Assembly: GCF_001905885.1 (NCBI RefSeq)
Contig: NZ_LIYH01000006.1
Location: forward strand, 1 to 64,000
Length of the DNA: 64,000 nt
Reading direction: 5' to 3'
DNA from: Streptomyces sp. CB03234
Lineage (GTDB): Bacteria > Actinomycetota > Actinomycetes > Streptomycetales > Streptomycetaceae
The translations under genes and the position numbers were made by a program. Under the pieces are notes generated by a model, which ran no database searches, was not told where the DNA came from, and saw only the letters and a list, made by a program, of their open reading frames with translations. Every line of letters starts with the position of its first letter. The first letter of the stretch is position 1. Shown piece after piece: positions 1 through 8,801 of the stretch.

Positions 1-57
1 TCAGCGCCGATGGTACTGCAGGGGGGACCCTGTGGGAGAGTAGGACACCGCCGAACA
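1..57 (+). rRNA. rrf: 5S ribosomal RNA, 3' part only
   Basis: The first bases match the 3' half of actinomycete 5S rRNA: the GCCGATGGTACTGCAGGGGG segment, the GTGGGAGAGTAGGAC loop and the closing CCGCCGAAC strand that pairs with the 5' end. The 5' part lies outside the window. The rRNA operon is therefore read into the window on the plus strand and ends here. The exact mature 3' end (about 56-57) is inferred from the closing stem. Confidence 0.95.
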
Positions 58-65
58 ATTATTGA

Positions 66-106
66 GCCTCAGGCCCCGGACTTTGTCCGGGGCCTGAGGC
101 TTTTTT
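66..106. terminator. rrn operon terminator (probably bidirectional)
   Basis: A perfect 15-bp inverted repeat (66-80 and 86-100, 5-nt loop) is followed by six T residues on the plus strand. It lies 9 bp after the 5S rRNA and 6 bp beyond the stop of the minus-strand symporter, so it probably terminates both the rRNA operon and the symporter transcript. Confidence 0.95.
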
Positions 107-111
107 GCGTT

Positions 112-1731
112 TCAGTGGTGTTCTGTGAGTTCCGCTGTTCGTTGTCTTCGCACCGTGCTGCCGATCCGTCCCAGCAGGAATGCGGCGGGCAGCGAGACGA
201 GCACGACCGTCTGGAGCGGGAACCAGTCGATGTTCCATTCGGGGAACAGCGAGAAGGGGCTGCCCGAGAAGGCCGGCCCCGACACCTGGAGCCCGACGGC
301 GCAGCCGAGGCCTCCGTACAGAGTCCACAGCAGTCCGGTCCTGGTGAAGCCGCGCCAGAAGAGGGAGTAGACCAGCGCCGGAAGCAGGGCGGAGGCCGCT
401 ACCGCGAGGGAGAGGGCCGACAGGATCAGGACGTTCCAGCCCTGGACCCCCACCGCCATGGCGATGCTGAGTGCTCCGACGCCTACGGAGGCCCAGCGGG
501 CGGCGGCCACTTCGCGGCCCTCCGTAATGTGGCCACGGCGCAGGACATGCGTATAGAGGTCGTGGGCGATGGACCCGGCGGCTGCCAGGGTGACGCTCGC
601 TACGACCGCCAGGGTGGTGAGGAACACCGCGGAGGAGACGAGGACGACGAGAAGTGCCCCGTTCGTATCGGTGGACGGGCCGCCGGCCAGTTCGCCGGTG
701 AGCATGAGCAGGGCGCTGTTGCCGCCCGGATCGGCGGCCATGATGGCCGGGGCGCCGATCAGCGCGGCGGCTCCCAGCCCCATCAGGGCGGTGAGGAAGC
801 AGAACGCGGCGACGATGCCGAGGGTGTGGCGTACCGTACGGCGCGCGGCCGACGGGTTGGGGGAGGCGCCGAGCTGCATGGTGACGTGTGGCAGGCAGGC
901 GACCCCAAGCACGATGGTGATCATCAGGCCGATGAAGTCCAGGGTGCCTTCCGGTGTGGCGCTGTCGGCGAACCGGAGGCCTGGACGCAGATGGCCGGCG
1001 GGCCGGCCGCTGCCCTGCGCGGCGGCGTCGATCAGGGAGTCGGTGCCCCAGTGGAAGCGGTGGAGCAGTACGGCCGTTACGGCGAGCGCGGCGGCCAGCA
1101 GCACCACCGTCTTGATCACCTGGATGACGATCGTGCCGCGCATGCCACCGAAGACCGTGGCGCACACGACCAGGGAGCCGATCATGACGATGGCCGTCTG
1201 CTCGGCGCCGGGGCCGGCCAGTCCCAGGAGCGTCGCCGTGGTCACCCCCGCTCCGGAGAGTTGCACCACGAGGTACGGCACGCACGCGCTCAGGGTCACG
1301 ACGGCGACCGCGATCCGTACCGCCGGTCCGGGAGCCCGCAGGGCGAACGTGTCGCCCAGGGTGTAGCCGACGCGTTCGCGGAGGGGCCGGGCCAGCAGGA
1401 GGAGTACGCCGAGCGACAGCACCGTACACAGGGCGATGAACAGGCCGTCGTAGCCGAATACCGCGACGCTTCCCGTCGTACCGAGCACCGTGGCCGTGGA
1501 CAGGTAGACGCCGGACAGGACGAGGGCGCCGCGCAGGGGTGTGAGCCCGCGGCCGGCCGTGTAGAAGTCGTCGACCCGGTCCCGCTCGGGGCCGCTGAGG
1601 ACGCAGATGAACAGGATGGGCACGATGAACATCAGGAAACCCACGAGCACCAGGGCCCGCGTGTCCTTGTCCAGGGCGCCGGGTGGCGCGGCGAGGAGGA
1701 ACTCCGGGCGCAGCAGTAGTTCCGTACGCAT
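112..1731 (-). CDS. Sodium:solute symporter (SSS family, ActP-like)
   Basis: A 539-aa polytopic membrane protein. It begins MRTELLLRPEFLL and has about 13 hydrophobic segments. The DDFYTAGRGLTP segment at the end of the first helix and the following STATVLG helix are typical of SSS-family Na+/organic-acid symporters such as ActP. It likely imports a small organic acid or similar solute; the substrate cannot be read from sequence. The ATG at 1731 overlaps the stop of the upstream small gene (ATGA), so the two are translationally coupled, as is usual for ActP-type carriers and their small DUF485-like partners. A longer open frame extends upstream but would run through that gene. Confidence 0.88.
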   Translation of the reverse strand: MRTELLLRPEFLLAAPPGALDKDTRALVLVGFLMFIVPILFICVLSGPERDRVDDFYTAGRGLTPLRGALVLSGVYLSTATVLGTTGSVAVFGYDGLFIALCTVLSLGVLLLLARPLRERVGYTLGDTFALRAPGPAVRIAVAVVTLSACVPYLVVQLSGAGVTTATLLGLAGPGAEQTAIVMIGSLVVCATVFGGMRGTIVIQVIKTVVLLAAALAVTAVLLHRFHWGTDSLIDAAAQGSGRPAGHLRPGLRFADSATPEGTLDFIGLMITIVLGVACLPHVTMQLGASPNPSAARRTVRHTLGIVAAFCFLTALMGLGAAALIGAPAIMAADPGGNSALLMLTGELAGGPSTDTNGALLVVLVSSAVFLTTLAVVASVTLAAAGSIAHDLYTHVLRRGHITEGREVAAARWASVGVGALSIAMAVGVQGWNVLILSALSLAVAASALLPALVYSLFWRGFTRTGLLWTLYGGLGCAVGLQVSGPAFSGSPFSLFPEWNIDWFPLQTVVLVSLPAAFLLGRIGSTVRRQRTAELTEHH

Positions 1732-1988
1732 CACACCTCCGGCTCGTCCGCGTGACGGTCGTACAGCGCCGCCGTGCCCACCAGGAGGGAGCCCTGGAGG
1801 AGGAGACCCAGCAGGCCCGTGGTGATCTCGCCCCAGAGGGGGTTGGCCATGAAGTCCTCGGCGGTGCAGGCGAGCAGCAGGTGGAGGGCGAAGGCCGATC
1901 CGTTGACCGTGGCGAAGACCGCTCCTGGGCGGTGCCTTCGTGGTCGTTGATGAGAGTGATGCAGGCGTGGGGCGGGCGGGTAGGACAT
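1731..1988 (-). CDS. Small two-helix membrane protein, symporter partner (DUF485-like)
   Basis: An 85-aa protein with two hydrophobic helices (about residues 22-42 and 52-72) separated by the polar stretch TAEDFMANPLWGE. It occupies the position that a DUF485 protein normally has in front of an SSS symporter, and its stop overlaps the symporter start. The start at 1988 was chosen because AGGAG lies 6 bp upstream; the frame remains open further upstream without a better site. The DUF485 assignment is by position and topology only. Confidence 0.7.
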   Translation of the reverse strand: MSYPPAPRLHHSHQRPRRHRPGAVFATVNGSAFALHLLLACTAEDFMANPLWGEITTGLLGLLLQGSLLVGTAALYDRHADEPEV

Positions 1989-2128
1989 GGCGGTCTCCTG
2001 GTGGGCGTCGATGCGAGGCCCACCACAGCAGTCGCGCTCGTACCGGTCCATGGCCGGTTTCCATACGGTTGCCCGCGCCCAAGCACGTTGCGTGGCCATT
2101 GGGCTGATGCCCATTCAGCGAAGGGCGC

Positions 2129-3391
2129 TCACCGTTCGTCGTGTCCGAGCGCGGCGGCCGCTCCGAGCAGGCGGTGCGCGTCGAGCGCGAGGGTGAGCTG
2201 TACGAGGTCTCGGGGGCGGGTGAGCGAGAGGCCGGTGATCTGCTCCAGGCGGCGGAGGCGATTGAGCACCGTGTTGCGGTGGCAGAGCATCCGCCGCGCG
2301 GTGCGGACGGCGGAGCCGCCGGTCTCGATCCAGACGTCGACGGTGCCGAACAGGGTGTCGCGGTCGGCCGGCTCCAGGTCGTACAGGGGCCGCAGGACCC
2401 GGTGGGCCAGTTCGGCGGAGAGGTCGGGACGCGAGACCAGGAGCCCGTCGGGCAGACGGGAGTCGAGCCGGGCGGTCTCGCCGTCGGCCCGGCAGGTGCG
2501 CAGGGCGAGTTGGGCCATGTCATGGGCCCGCGCCACGTTCCCCAGCCCGTGCGCGACCGGGCTGACGCCGATGCGGAGAGCGCGCCCGGACGCCTGGGCG
2601 TCGAGGGCGGCGACGAGCGTGTCCAGGGGGTGGTCGGCCAGGTGGGCGACGAGTACATCGCGGTGTCCGGCGGCGTGCCGCAGGATCCGGATGCCGGGTA
2701 CCTCCGGGGCGGTGCCGGGTACGCGGCCGTACGGCGGTGTCGCCTGGACCACGGCCACGGCGAAGCGGCCGTCGGGCGGCAGGTCGAGGACGGCCGCCGC
2801 GTCCAGGGCGAAGGCCGGGTCGTCGCGGGTCTCCAGCAGGGCGGTGAGGATCAGCCGGACGCGTTCGCCGTGCCGGCTGCCGATACCTTCGGCGACCTGC
2901 CGGTAGGCGTCGGCGACCAGGACGGCGTCGCGGTCGTTGCTCTTCCACACCAGTCCGGCGACGTGGACCAGTTGGCTGATGTCACCGAGCCGGTCCCGTT
3001 CGACCACGCCGACGATGCCGGTCCACACCTCGGAGCCGGCCACACGGAAGGCGTGCAGCACCTCGTCCAGGGGCCGGCCCTGTTCCGCGCGCTTGATCCC
3101 GAGTTCCCGGGTGTACCGCTCGACGTCCACGATCCGGGCGGGGTCGAGGGCGGCGGCCAGGGCGTGGTGGATGCCGGTGCCCACGGTCTGCCGCACATCG
3201 GGGGGTGCGAGCACCGGGTCGGCGTAGTACGGCACCTCGGCGCGGATCCTGCGTACGACAGAGCCGGCGAATTCGGGGCCGTGGTGCAGCAGGCGCGCGC
3301 AGGCGCGGTGGAAGAGGGGCAGAGCGGAGGCGTCCGCGGTGTCGCCCTGGGGGAGAGGGCGGACGCCGTCGGTGACGGAACTGGTGTGCAT
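2129..3391 (-). CDS. PucR/CdaR-family helix-turn-helix regulator
   Basis: A 420-aa protein. The N-terminal about 200 residues form a helical sensor domain of the RsbRD/PucR type. The centre (about 220-330) resembles the GGDEF-like domain of PucR/CdaR regulators. The C-terminal HTH_30 is clear: TARRMLCHRNTVLNRLRRLE with the following DLVQLTLALD. GGAGG lies just before the ATG at 3391. It is transcribed towards the symporter pair and ends 141 bp before the small partner gene starts, so control of that transporter is the simplest inference. The effector is unknown. Confidence 0.88.
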   Translation of the reverse strand: MHTSSVTDGVRPLPQGDTADASALPLFHRACARLLHHGPEFAGSVVRRIRAEVPYYADPVLAPPDVRQTVGTGIHHALAAALDPARIVDVERYTRELGIKRAEQGRPLDEVLHAFRVAGSEVWTGIVGVVERDRLGDISQLVHVAGLVWKSNDRDAVLVADAYRQVAEGIGSRHGERVRLILTALLETRDDPAFALDAAAVLDLPPDGRFAVAVVQATPPYGRVPGTAPEVPGIRILRHAAGHRDVLVAHLADHPLDTLVAALDAQASGRALRIGVSPVAHGLGNVARAHDMAQLALRTCRADGETARLDSRLPDGLLVSRPDLSAELAHRVLRPLYDLEPADRDTLFGTVDVWIETGGSAVRTARRMLCHRNTVLNRLRRLEQITGLSLTRPRDLVQLTLALDAHRLLGAAAALGHDER

Positions 3392-3450
3392 GGACCCTCC
3401 AGGCGGATGGGACGTGCGTGAACCACCGTGCGTGTCCGGGGCCACCATGC

Positions 3451-3464
3451 TAAGCGGTTGCTTA
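3451..3464. promoter_or_regulatory. Palindrome upstream of the PucR-type gene
   Basis: TAAGC-GGTT-GCTTA is a perfect inverted repeat with 5-bp arms, 60 bp upstream of the PucR-type start. It is comparatively AT-rich for this genome. It may be an operator for autoregulation; this is inferred from position and symmetry only. Confidence 0.4.
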
Positions 3465-3590
3465 AGGATGGGGCGTGGTCTCAGCCGAACCGTAATGTTT
3501 CCGCTGGGTAGCCATGCGGGCCGGGGCAGGCTCCCTGGGCAGGCGCTCCGATCAGGCGCTCCGGGCAGGCTCCCCGGGCGCGAAATTGCG

Positions 3591-3619
3591 TTGACCGGTG
3601 GGATGCGGGCCGTGACGAT
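3591..3619 (+). promoter_or_regulatory. Promoter for a leaderless GNAT gene
   Basis: TTGACC (3591-3596), a 17-nt spacer and GACGAT (3614-3619) are followed 7 nt later by the ATG at 3626. Transcription would start at the start codon itself, giving a leaderless mRNA. No Shine-Dalgarno sequence is present, which fits. Confidence 0.55.
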
Positions 3620-3625
3620 CGGGGC

Positions 3626-4192
3626 ATGGAACACGTCATACGCCCCGTCCGCGCCGACGAGTGGCGCAAGGCCCGCGAGATCCGGCTCGCCGCCCTCCAG
3701 GACCCCGCCGCGCCCCTCGCCTTCCTCGATACGTACGAGGCGGCTGTCGCCCGGCCCGACGAGCACTGGCAGGAGCGGGCCGCCGGGGCGGCGGAGGACA
3801 GCGAGAGCGCCCATCAGTTCGTGGCCGAGGCGCCGGACGGGTCGTGGGAGGGCACGGTGACCGTGCTCGTGGAGCGGCCGGGCGGGGACGTCCGGTTCGG
3901 TGAGGCGCCGGTGGTCGACCAGACGCACGTCGTCGGCGTCTACGTCCGCCCCGAGGCGCGGGGCGCCGGGCTGGCGGACGCGCTGTTCCGGTCGGCCGTG
4001 GAGTGGTCCTGGTCGCTGGGCGGGGCGCCGATCCGGCGCGTACGGCTCTACGTGCACGAGCGGAACGAGCGGGCGGCGGCCTTCTACCGGAAGGCCGGCT
4101 TCGTGCCGACCGGGCAGAGCGTGCCCTTGGAGGGGGACAGCAGCGGGGCGCGGGAGATCGAGTACGAGGTGCGGCGGCCCGTCACGGTGTGA
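3626..4192 (+). CDS. GNAT family N-acetyltransferase
   Basis: A 188-aa single-domain protein. The GNAT fold is visible as the N-terminal IRPVRADEWRKAREIRLAAL strand-helix, the acetyl-CoA-binding segment VVGVYVRPEARGAGLADALF (motif A), and the motif B region VRLYVHERNERAAAFYRKAGF. The substrate is unknown. It converges with the cmd operon, with only 16 bp between the stop codons. The ATG appears leaderless from the promoter spacing. Confidence 0.88.
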   Translation: MEHVIRPVRADEWRKAREIRLAALQDPAAPLAFLDTYEAAVARPDEHWQERAAGAAEDSESAHQFVAEAPDGSWEGTVTVLVERPGGDVRFGEAPVVDQTHVVGVYVRPEARGAGLADALFRSAVEWSWSLGGAPIRRVRLYVHERNERAAAFYRKAGFVPTGQSVPLEGDSSGAREIEYEVRRPVTV

Positions 4193-4208
4193 GGGGCCGG
4201 TCCGGCCG

Positions 4209-5810
4209 TCAGGGAGCCAGGGGCCGGTCCGGCCAGCGGGCGCGGCCCTGTTCGGCCGAGCGGAGCAGGACGTGTGCCGGCAGGCCGATGTCCTGACCCG
4301 TCGCCAACAGCTCGGGCAGCTCGGGCAGTGGAGCCACGGCCGCGACGTCGTGGAGGACGAGCGTGAGTGGTGGGTCGAGCCGACCGTCGGATGACCGTGC
4401 GGCCATGCGGCGGCCGTGCTCGACCACGTCTGAGGCGAGCGCGGTCAGCAGGGGCATCGCGCCTGGGCGGGTCCTCGGGTCTTCGATCGGTTCACCCACC
4501 ACATAAAGGGTGCCCCCTTCGGCGATGAATGATTCCAGGGCCAGCGAATCAGTTCGATTGGCCGTGCAGGCCTCACGGATGTGGACCGAGGACAGCGACG
4601 ACAGCGCCCGTACGGTCAACTCCTGGGCCACCTCACGCCGTTCGGGGTACCCGGTGAGAGCCGATTCGAGCAGGCCGGCGTGGCTGTTCGTGGCCTTGGG
4701 GTGCGTACGGAGCAGGCGTACGGCCTCATGGGCGCCGTTGTTCTGCGCCCAGCGCTGGACCTGCTTGAACGGGCGTCCGTCCACGGCGGCGGCGTGCAAC
4801 CAGCAGCGCAGGAGCGTTTCGGCGGTGTCGGCGACGGCGGCGTCCATACGGGCCCGGGGGCGTACGGGCGCGAGGAGCGCGGCGGCGCGGGCGGCTGCCG
4901 TGGCGGTGTCCTCGCAGCCGTGCGTGGGCGACCAGTGCAGCCGGGCGGGCGTGTCGCACAGGTGGCCGGGGTCGTAGACCAGGACGGGGCCGAGTTTGGC
5001 GCGGGCGTCCTTGGTGTCGGCCCACACGGCCGGGTCCGAGGTGACGACCAGGGCGGGGCCGTCGGCCTCCTCGATGGCCTGGCGGGCGACGGAGCGGCGG
5101 GCGGCGGCGTCGCCGTAGAACATGCGGGGCGCGGCGACTGCCTCGGGTGGGGATGCGGGGGCGGGCGCGGGGACGGGCGCGGGGGCCGGAGCGGGGTCGG
5201 CAGCGGGTGCCGACATGGGCGCGGGTACGTACGCGGGCGGCGGGGCGGTGACCGGAACGTCCCGACGCGCAGCGTCCTGCCGTACCGCGTCCTGCCGTAC
5301 CGCGTCCTGCCGTACCGGATCGGGCCGTACCGGATCGGGCCGTACCGGATCGGGCCGGGCCCAGACCGGTTCGGCCGGGGCCGGTTCGGCCGGGGCCCGC
5401 GCCGGGTCCCTCCGTACAGCCGCTGCCCCGGTACGTGCCGCGCCCGCCGCCCGTACCGCACGCCACCGGGCCAGCGTCCCGAGCACGAAGACGGCCAGCA
5501 CCACCAGCACCAGCAGCTCGCTGATGAACAGGCCCCAGAACAGCCCGTACCCCGACAACTGCCCCGCCGGTGTCCCCGGCCACGCCCCGGCCAGGTCATG
5601 GGGCTGCGACACCAGGCTCCGTATGGCGAGCGGCGTCGACGAGAACGTCACTCCCTTCGGCCACGCCCCGTGCGCGAACAGCCCGGCAAGTCCGGTCGCC
5701 GTCCACACCAGCAGCGTTATGCCCAGCAGGAACCCCAGCAGCCCCACCAGCAGGCCGTCGGGGATGCCCCGCTCCGCACCGCGATCCTCAGCCCTGCTCC
5801 TGCGGTCCAT
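4209..5810 (-). CDS. cmdA: CmdA-like membrane protein; degenerate VirD4/TraG-type coupling protein
   Basis: A 533-aa protein: two N-terminal membrane helices (about 19-45 and 90-115), a low-complexity linker of pentapeptide repeats (DPVRP/DAVRQ, about 150-180), then a soluble domain. That domain keeps TraG/VirD4-type landmarks: ALVVTSDPAVWADT leading into LVYDP, and a C-terminal VAAVAPLPELPELLATGQDIG block resembling the APLP-LP segment after Walker B. However, no GxxxxGK[ST] P-loop is present where the family has one, and the Walker B equivalent reads VLHDVAA without a catalytic glutamate. It is probably a non-ATPase scaffold. It is the last gene of the operon and starts 1 nt after the cmdB stop. 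The symbol rests on order and recalled S. coelicolor cmdABCDEF. Confidence 0.75.
   Translation of the reverse strand: MDRRSRAEDRGAERGIPDGLLVGLLGFLLGITLLVWTATGLAGLFAHGAWPKGVTFSSTPLAIRSLVSQPHDLAGAWPGTPAGQLSGYGLFWGLFISELLVLVVLAVFVLGTLARWRAVRAAGAARTGAAAVRRDPARAPAEPAPAEPVWARPDPVRPDPVRPDPVRQDAVRQDAVRQDAARRDVPVTAPPPAYVPAPMSAPAADPAPAPAPVPAPAPASPPEAVAAPRMFYGDAAARRSVARQAIEEADGPALVVTSDPAVWADTKDARAKLGPVLVYDPGHLCDTPARLHWSPTHGCEDTATAAARAAALLAPVRPRARMDAAVADTAETLLRCWLHAAAVDGRPFKQVQRWAQNNGAHEAVRLLRTHPKATNSHAGLLESALTGYPERREVAQELTVRALSSLSSVHIREACTANRTDSLALESFIAEGGTLYVVGEPIEDPRTRPGAMPLLTALASDVVEHGRRMAARSSDGRLDPPLTLVLHDVAAVAPLPELPELLATGQDIGLPAHVLLRSAEQGRARWPDRPLAP
5266..5355. repeat. 15-bp tandem repeats inside the cmdA-like gene
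   Basis: About six 15-bp units occur head to tail. On the plus strand these are two exact copies of CGTACCGCGTCCTGC (5281-5310) and three exact copies of CGTACCGGATCGGGC (5311-5355), preceded by one degenerate unit. They encode proline/arginine pentapeptides in the linker. Copy number can change by whole units without shifting the frame. Confidence 0.9.
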
Positions 5811-5811
5811 G

Positions 5812-7224
5812 TCACGCCACCGTCGACTGTGAGGTGGACTCGTTCATCTGCTGCTCGATGAGGGCCGCGCGCTGCTCCGCCTCCCATTCCGCGGCCTGGA
5901 TGTCCTCCGGTACGTCCGGTGCCGACGACTCCGTCATCGCCCGGTCCGTGTACACCAGCGGCCGTTCCGCCTCCGTGACCAGGTGTTTGACCACCTGCAC
6001 ATTGCCGTTGACGTCCCACACCGCGATACCGGGCGTGAGCGTGGGGATGATCTCCACCGCCCAGCGGGGCAGCCCCAGCACCCGCCCGGTCGCTCTCGCC
6101 TCGTCGGCCTTCTGGGCGTAGATGGTCCGGGTGGACGCCATCTTCAGGATCGCCGCCGCCTCGCGCGCCGCCGCCCCGTCCACGACGTCCGACAGGTGGT
6201 GCACCACCGCCACGAACGACAGGCCGAGCCGCCGCCCGAACTTCAGCAGCCGCTGGAAGAGCTGGGCGACGAACGGGCTGTTGATGATGTGCCACGCCTC
6301 CTCCACCAGGAAGATGCGCTTCTTGCGGTCCGGCCGGATCCAGGTGTGCTCCAGCCACACCCCGACGATCGCCATCAGGATCGGCATCGCGATCGAGTTG
6401 CGGTCGATGTGCGACAGGTCGAAGACGATGAGCGGCGCGTCGAGGTCGATCCCGACCGTCGTCGGCCCGTCGAACATGCCCCGCAGGTCACCGTCGACGA
6501 GCCGGTCCAGGACGAGCGCGACGTCCAGGCCCCACGCCCGTACGTCGTCTATGTCGACGTTCATCGCGGCCGCCGACTCCGGCTCCGGGTGGCGCAGCTG
6601 CTCCACGATGTCGGTGAGGACGGGCTGGCGGTCGGTGATGGTCTCGTTGACGTACGCGTGCGCCACCTTGAGCGCGAAGCCGGACCGCTCGTCCAGGCCG
6701 TGCCCCATCGCGACCTCGATGATCGTACGGAGCAGGGCGAGCTGACCGGTGGTGGTGATCGACGGGTCGAGCGGGTTGAGCCGGATACCGCCGTCGAGGG
6801 CGGCCATCGGGTCGAGGCGGATGGGAGTTATCCCCAGCTCTTGCGCGATCAGGTTCCACTCGCCCACCCCGTCCTCGCCTTGGGCGTCGAGGACGACGAC
6901 CTGGCGGTCACGGAAGCGCAGTTGGCGCAGCACGTACGTCTTCTCCAGCGCCGACTTGCCGTTGCCGGACTCGCCGAGCACCAGCCAGTGCGGGGCGGGG
7001 AGCTGCTGCCCGTACAGCTGGAACGGGTCGTAGATGTACCCCTTGCCGCTGTACACCTCGCGTCCGATGATCACGCCGGAGTCGCCGAGGCCGGGCGCGG
7101 CGGTCGGCAGGTAGACGGCCTGGGCCTGGCCCGTCGACGTACGGACGGGAAGGCGGGTCGTCTCGACCTTCCCGAAGAGGAAGGAGGTGAAGGCCTCGGT
7201 GAGTGCTGACAGCGGGTCTCGCAT
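5812..7224 (-). CDS. cmdB: CmdB-like ATPase; VirB4/TraE C-terminal ATPase domain
   Basis: A 470-aa protein with Walker A GESGNGKS at residues 84-91 and Walker B FLVEEAW at 305-311. The EEAW form and the following FGRRLGLSFVAVVHHLSD segment are characteristic of VirB4-type secretion ATPases. The usual VirB4 N-terminal domain is missing here and appears to be the product of the upstream gene. It probably powers a membrane complex at the cytoplasmic face. Its stop and the cmdA start are 1 nt apart. The S. coelicolor homologue is recalled as CmdB, needed for normal differentiation. The catalytic residues look intact. Confidence 0.85.
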   Translation of the reverse strand: MRDPLSALTEAFTSFLFGKVETTRLPVRTSTGQAQAVYLPTAAPGLGDSGVIIGREVYSGKGYIYDPFQLYGQQLPAPHWLVLGESGNGKSALEKTYVLRQLRFRDRQVVVLDAQGEDGVGEWNLIAQELGITPIRLDPMAALDGGIRLNPLDPSITTTGQLALLRTIIEVAMGHGLDERSGFALKVAHAYVNETITDRQPVLTDIVEQLRHPEPESAAAMNVDIDDVRAWGLDVALVLDRLVDGDLRGMFDGPTTVGIDLDAPLIVFDLSHIDRNSIAMPILMAIVGVWLEHTWIRPDRKKRIFLVEEAWHIINSPFVAQLFQRLLKFGRRLGLSFVAVVHHLSDVVDGAAAREAAAILKMASTRTIYAQKADEARATGRVLGLPRWAVEIIPTLTPGIAVWDVNGNVQVVKHLVTEAERPLVYTDRAMTESSAPDVPEDIQAAEWEAEQRAALIEQQMNESTSQSTVA

Positions 7225-7247
7225 CGGAATCAGGCGCCCCTATCGGC

Positions 7248-8801
7248 CTATCGGCGGATGCCGGTCGCGAACGGCAAGGTGTTCACAAAGGCCCGGTGGT
7301 GCTCGCGGTCGCACCACTCCAGCTTCAGATACGACTTGCCGGCCGAGGCCCTGATCGTCCGCTTGTCCCTGGCCAGGGCTTCGGGCGTACGAGACGACAC
7401 AGTGATGTACCCGACAAGATTCACTCCTGCCGCGCCGCTGGCGAGATCTTCACCCCGCTGGTCGAGCCGGCCGTGGGCGGCGATGTCGCGGGGGTCGACG
7501 GTGCGGTTCATCTTGGCGGCGCGGCTGGCCTCCGCCTCGTCGTTGGTCTTCTCGGTCAGCATGCGCTCGATGGCGACCTCGGTGGGTTCGAGGTCCATGC
7601 AGACGGCGACGGTACGGATGACGTCGGGGGTGTGGACGAGGAGAGGCGCGAGGAAGTTGACCCCGACGGGGGTCATCGGCCACTCCTTCACCCAGGCGGT
7701 GGCGTGGCACCAGGGCGCGCGGGTGGACGACTCCCTCGTCTTCGCCTGGAGGTACGTCGGCTCGACGGCGTCCAGCTCGGCGGGCCAAGCGTTTCGTTTC
7801 GTCATCGCCTGGATGTGGTCGATGGGGTGGTCCGGGTCGTACATGGAGTGCACGAGGGAGGCGAGCCGGGACTGGCCGAGGGGCTGGCGTACGCGGATGT
7901 CCGCCTCGGCCAGCCGGGCACAGATGTCGGTCAGCTCGCGGGCCATGACGACCGCGAGGCCCGCGTCCTTGTCGAGCTTGCGGCCACCGGTGGCCTGGCG
8001 GGCGGCGCGGGCCATGGCGTGGGCCTCGGCGGCCAGTTCACGGGTGTAGTGCATGCAGGCGACGAGGTACGCGCGGTGCTGCTCGCTGGACGTCGACACC
8101 ATCGACTGGAGCTGCTCGTACGACTCCTGGAGCCAGCCGGGGGCGTGCGGGTCGCCGCGCTGGGCGACGTCCTTGGCGTGGGCGTCGGGGTCGGCGGGGA
8201 GGGTACGGGCGAGCATCTGGAGGCGGGTCACGAAGCCGTCGCCGTTGGCGACGTGCTTGAGGAGGGTGCCGAAACGGTCCACCAGCGCCTCTTGGTCCTC
8301 GCTGTCGCGCAGGCCGACGCCGGGGCCCTCGATCTCGATGGCGGCGGTGACGGTGCGGCGGTCGGCGTGGAGGAGGACGGCGATCTCGTCGGGCCCGAAC
8401 GGCGCCGCGAGCCAGTTGATACGGCCGATCCCGGGCGGCGGGCCGACCTCCACCTCACGGCCGTCGAGCTTGGTGCCCGCCTCCATGACGGAGGACCGGT
8501 AGGTGGTGCCCTGGCGGAGGGTGCGCTTATAGCTGCGGCTGATTTCAAACCACTTGTAGAAGGTGCGGCCCTTGTACGGGACGTACACGGCGGCGAGCGC
8601 CAGCATGGGGAAGCCCATGAGCGACACGATCCGCAGGGACAGGACGGGGACCAGCAGCCCGCTCATCATGCCGAGGAACGCGCCGGCGATGATCAGCGCG
8701 ATCTCGCCGGTCTCGCGGTTCTTGCCGACGATCGCGTTCGGCCGGGCCCGGCCGATGAGATACGTGCGGCGGGGCGTGATCGGTTGGGACTGGGTCGTCA
8801 A
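7248..8801 (-). CDS. cmdC: CmdC-like protein; SCO6880 family (PrgI/VirB3 plus VirB4 N-domain type)
   Basis: A 517-aa protein with two membrane helices near the N-terminus (about 33-75), then YVPYKGRTFYKWFEISRSY and a long soluble region without a P-loop. The layout matches SCO6880-family proteins, which combine a PrgI/VirB3-like membrane anchor with a VirB4 N-terminal-like domain. With the ATPase gene 23 bp downstream, the pair reads as a VirB3-VirB4 protein split in two. Start: the only suitable codon is TTG at 8801. It overlaps the cmdD stop (TTGA) and has AGGAGG upstream. Confidence 0.78.
   Translation of the reverse strand: MTTQSQPITPRRTYLIGRARPNAIVGKNRETGEIALIIAGAFLGMMSGLLVPVLSLRIVSLMGFPMLALAAVYVPYKGRTFYKWFEISRSYKRTLRQGTTYRSSVMEAGTKLDGREVEVGPPPGIGRINWLAAPFGPDEIAVLLHADRRTVTAAIEIEGPGVGLRDSEDQEALVDRFGTLLKHVANGDGFVTRLQMLARTLPADPDAHAKDVAQRGDPHAPGWLQESYEQLQSMVSTSSEQHRAYLVACMHYTRELAAEAHAMARAARQATGGRKLDKDAGLAVVMARELTDICARLAEADIRVRQPLGQSRLASLVHSMYDPDHPIDHIQAMTKRNAWPAELDAVEPTYLQAKTRESSTRAPWCHATAWVKEWPMTPVGVNFLAPLLVHTPDVIRTVAVCMDLEPTEVAIERMLTEKTNDEAEASRAAKMNRTVDPRDIAAHGRLDQRGEDLASGAAGVNLVGYITVSSRTPEALARDKRTIRASAGKSYLKLEWCDREHHRAFVNTLPFATGIRR

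Noticed and set aside
10..1719. Long plus-strand open frame opposite the symporter
   Set aside because: It is the antisense shadow of the GC-biased symporter gene, starts inside the 5S rRNA and has no recognisable domain.
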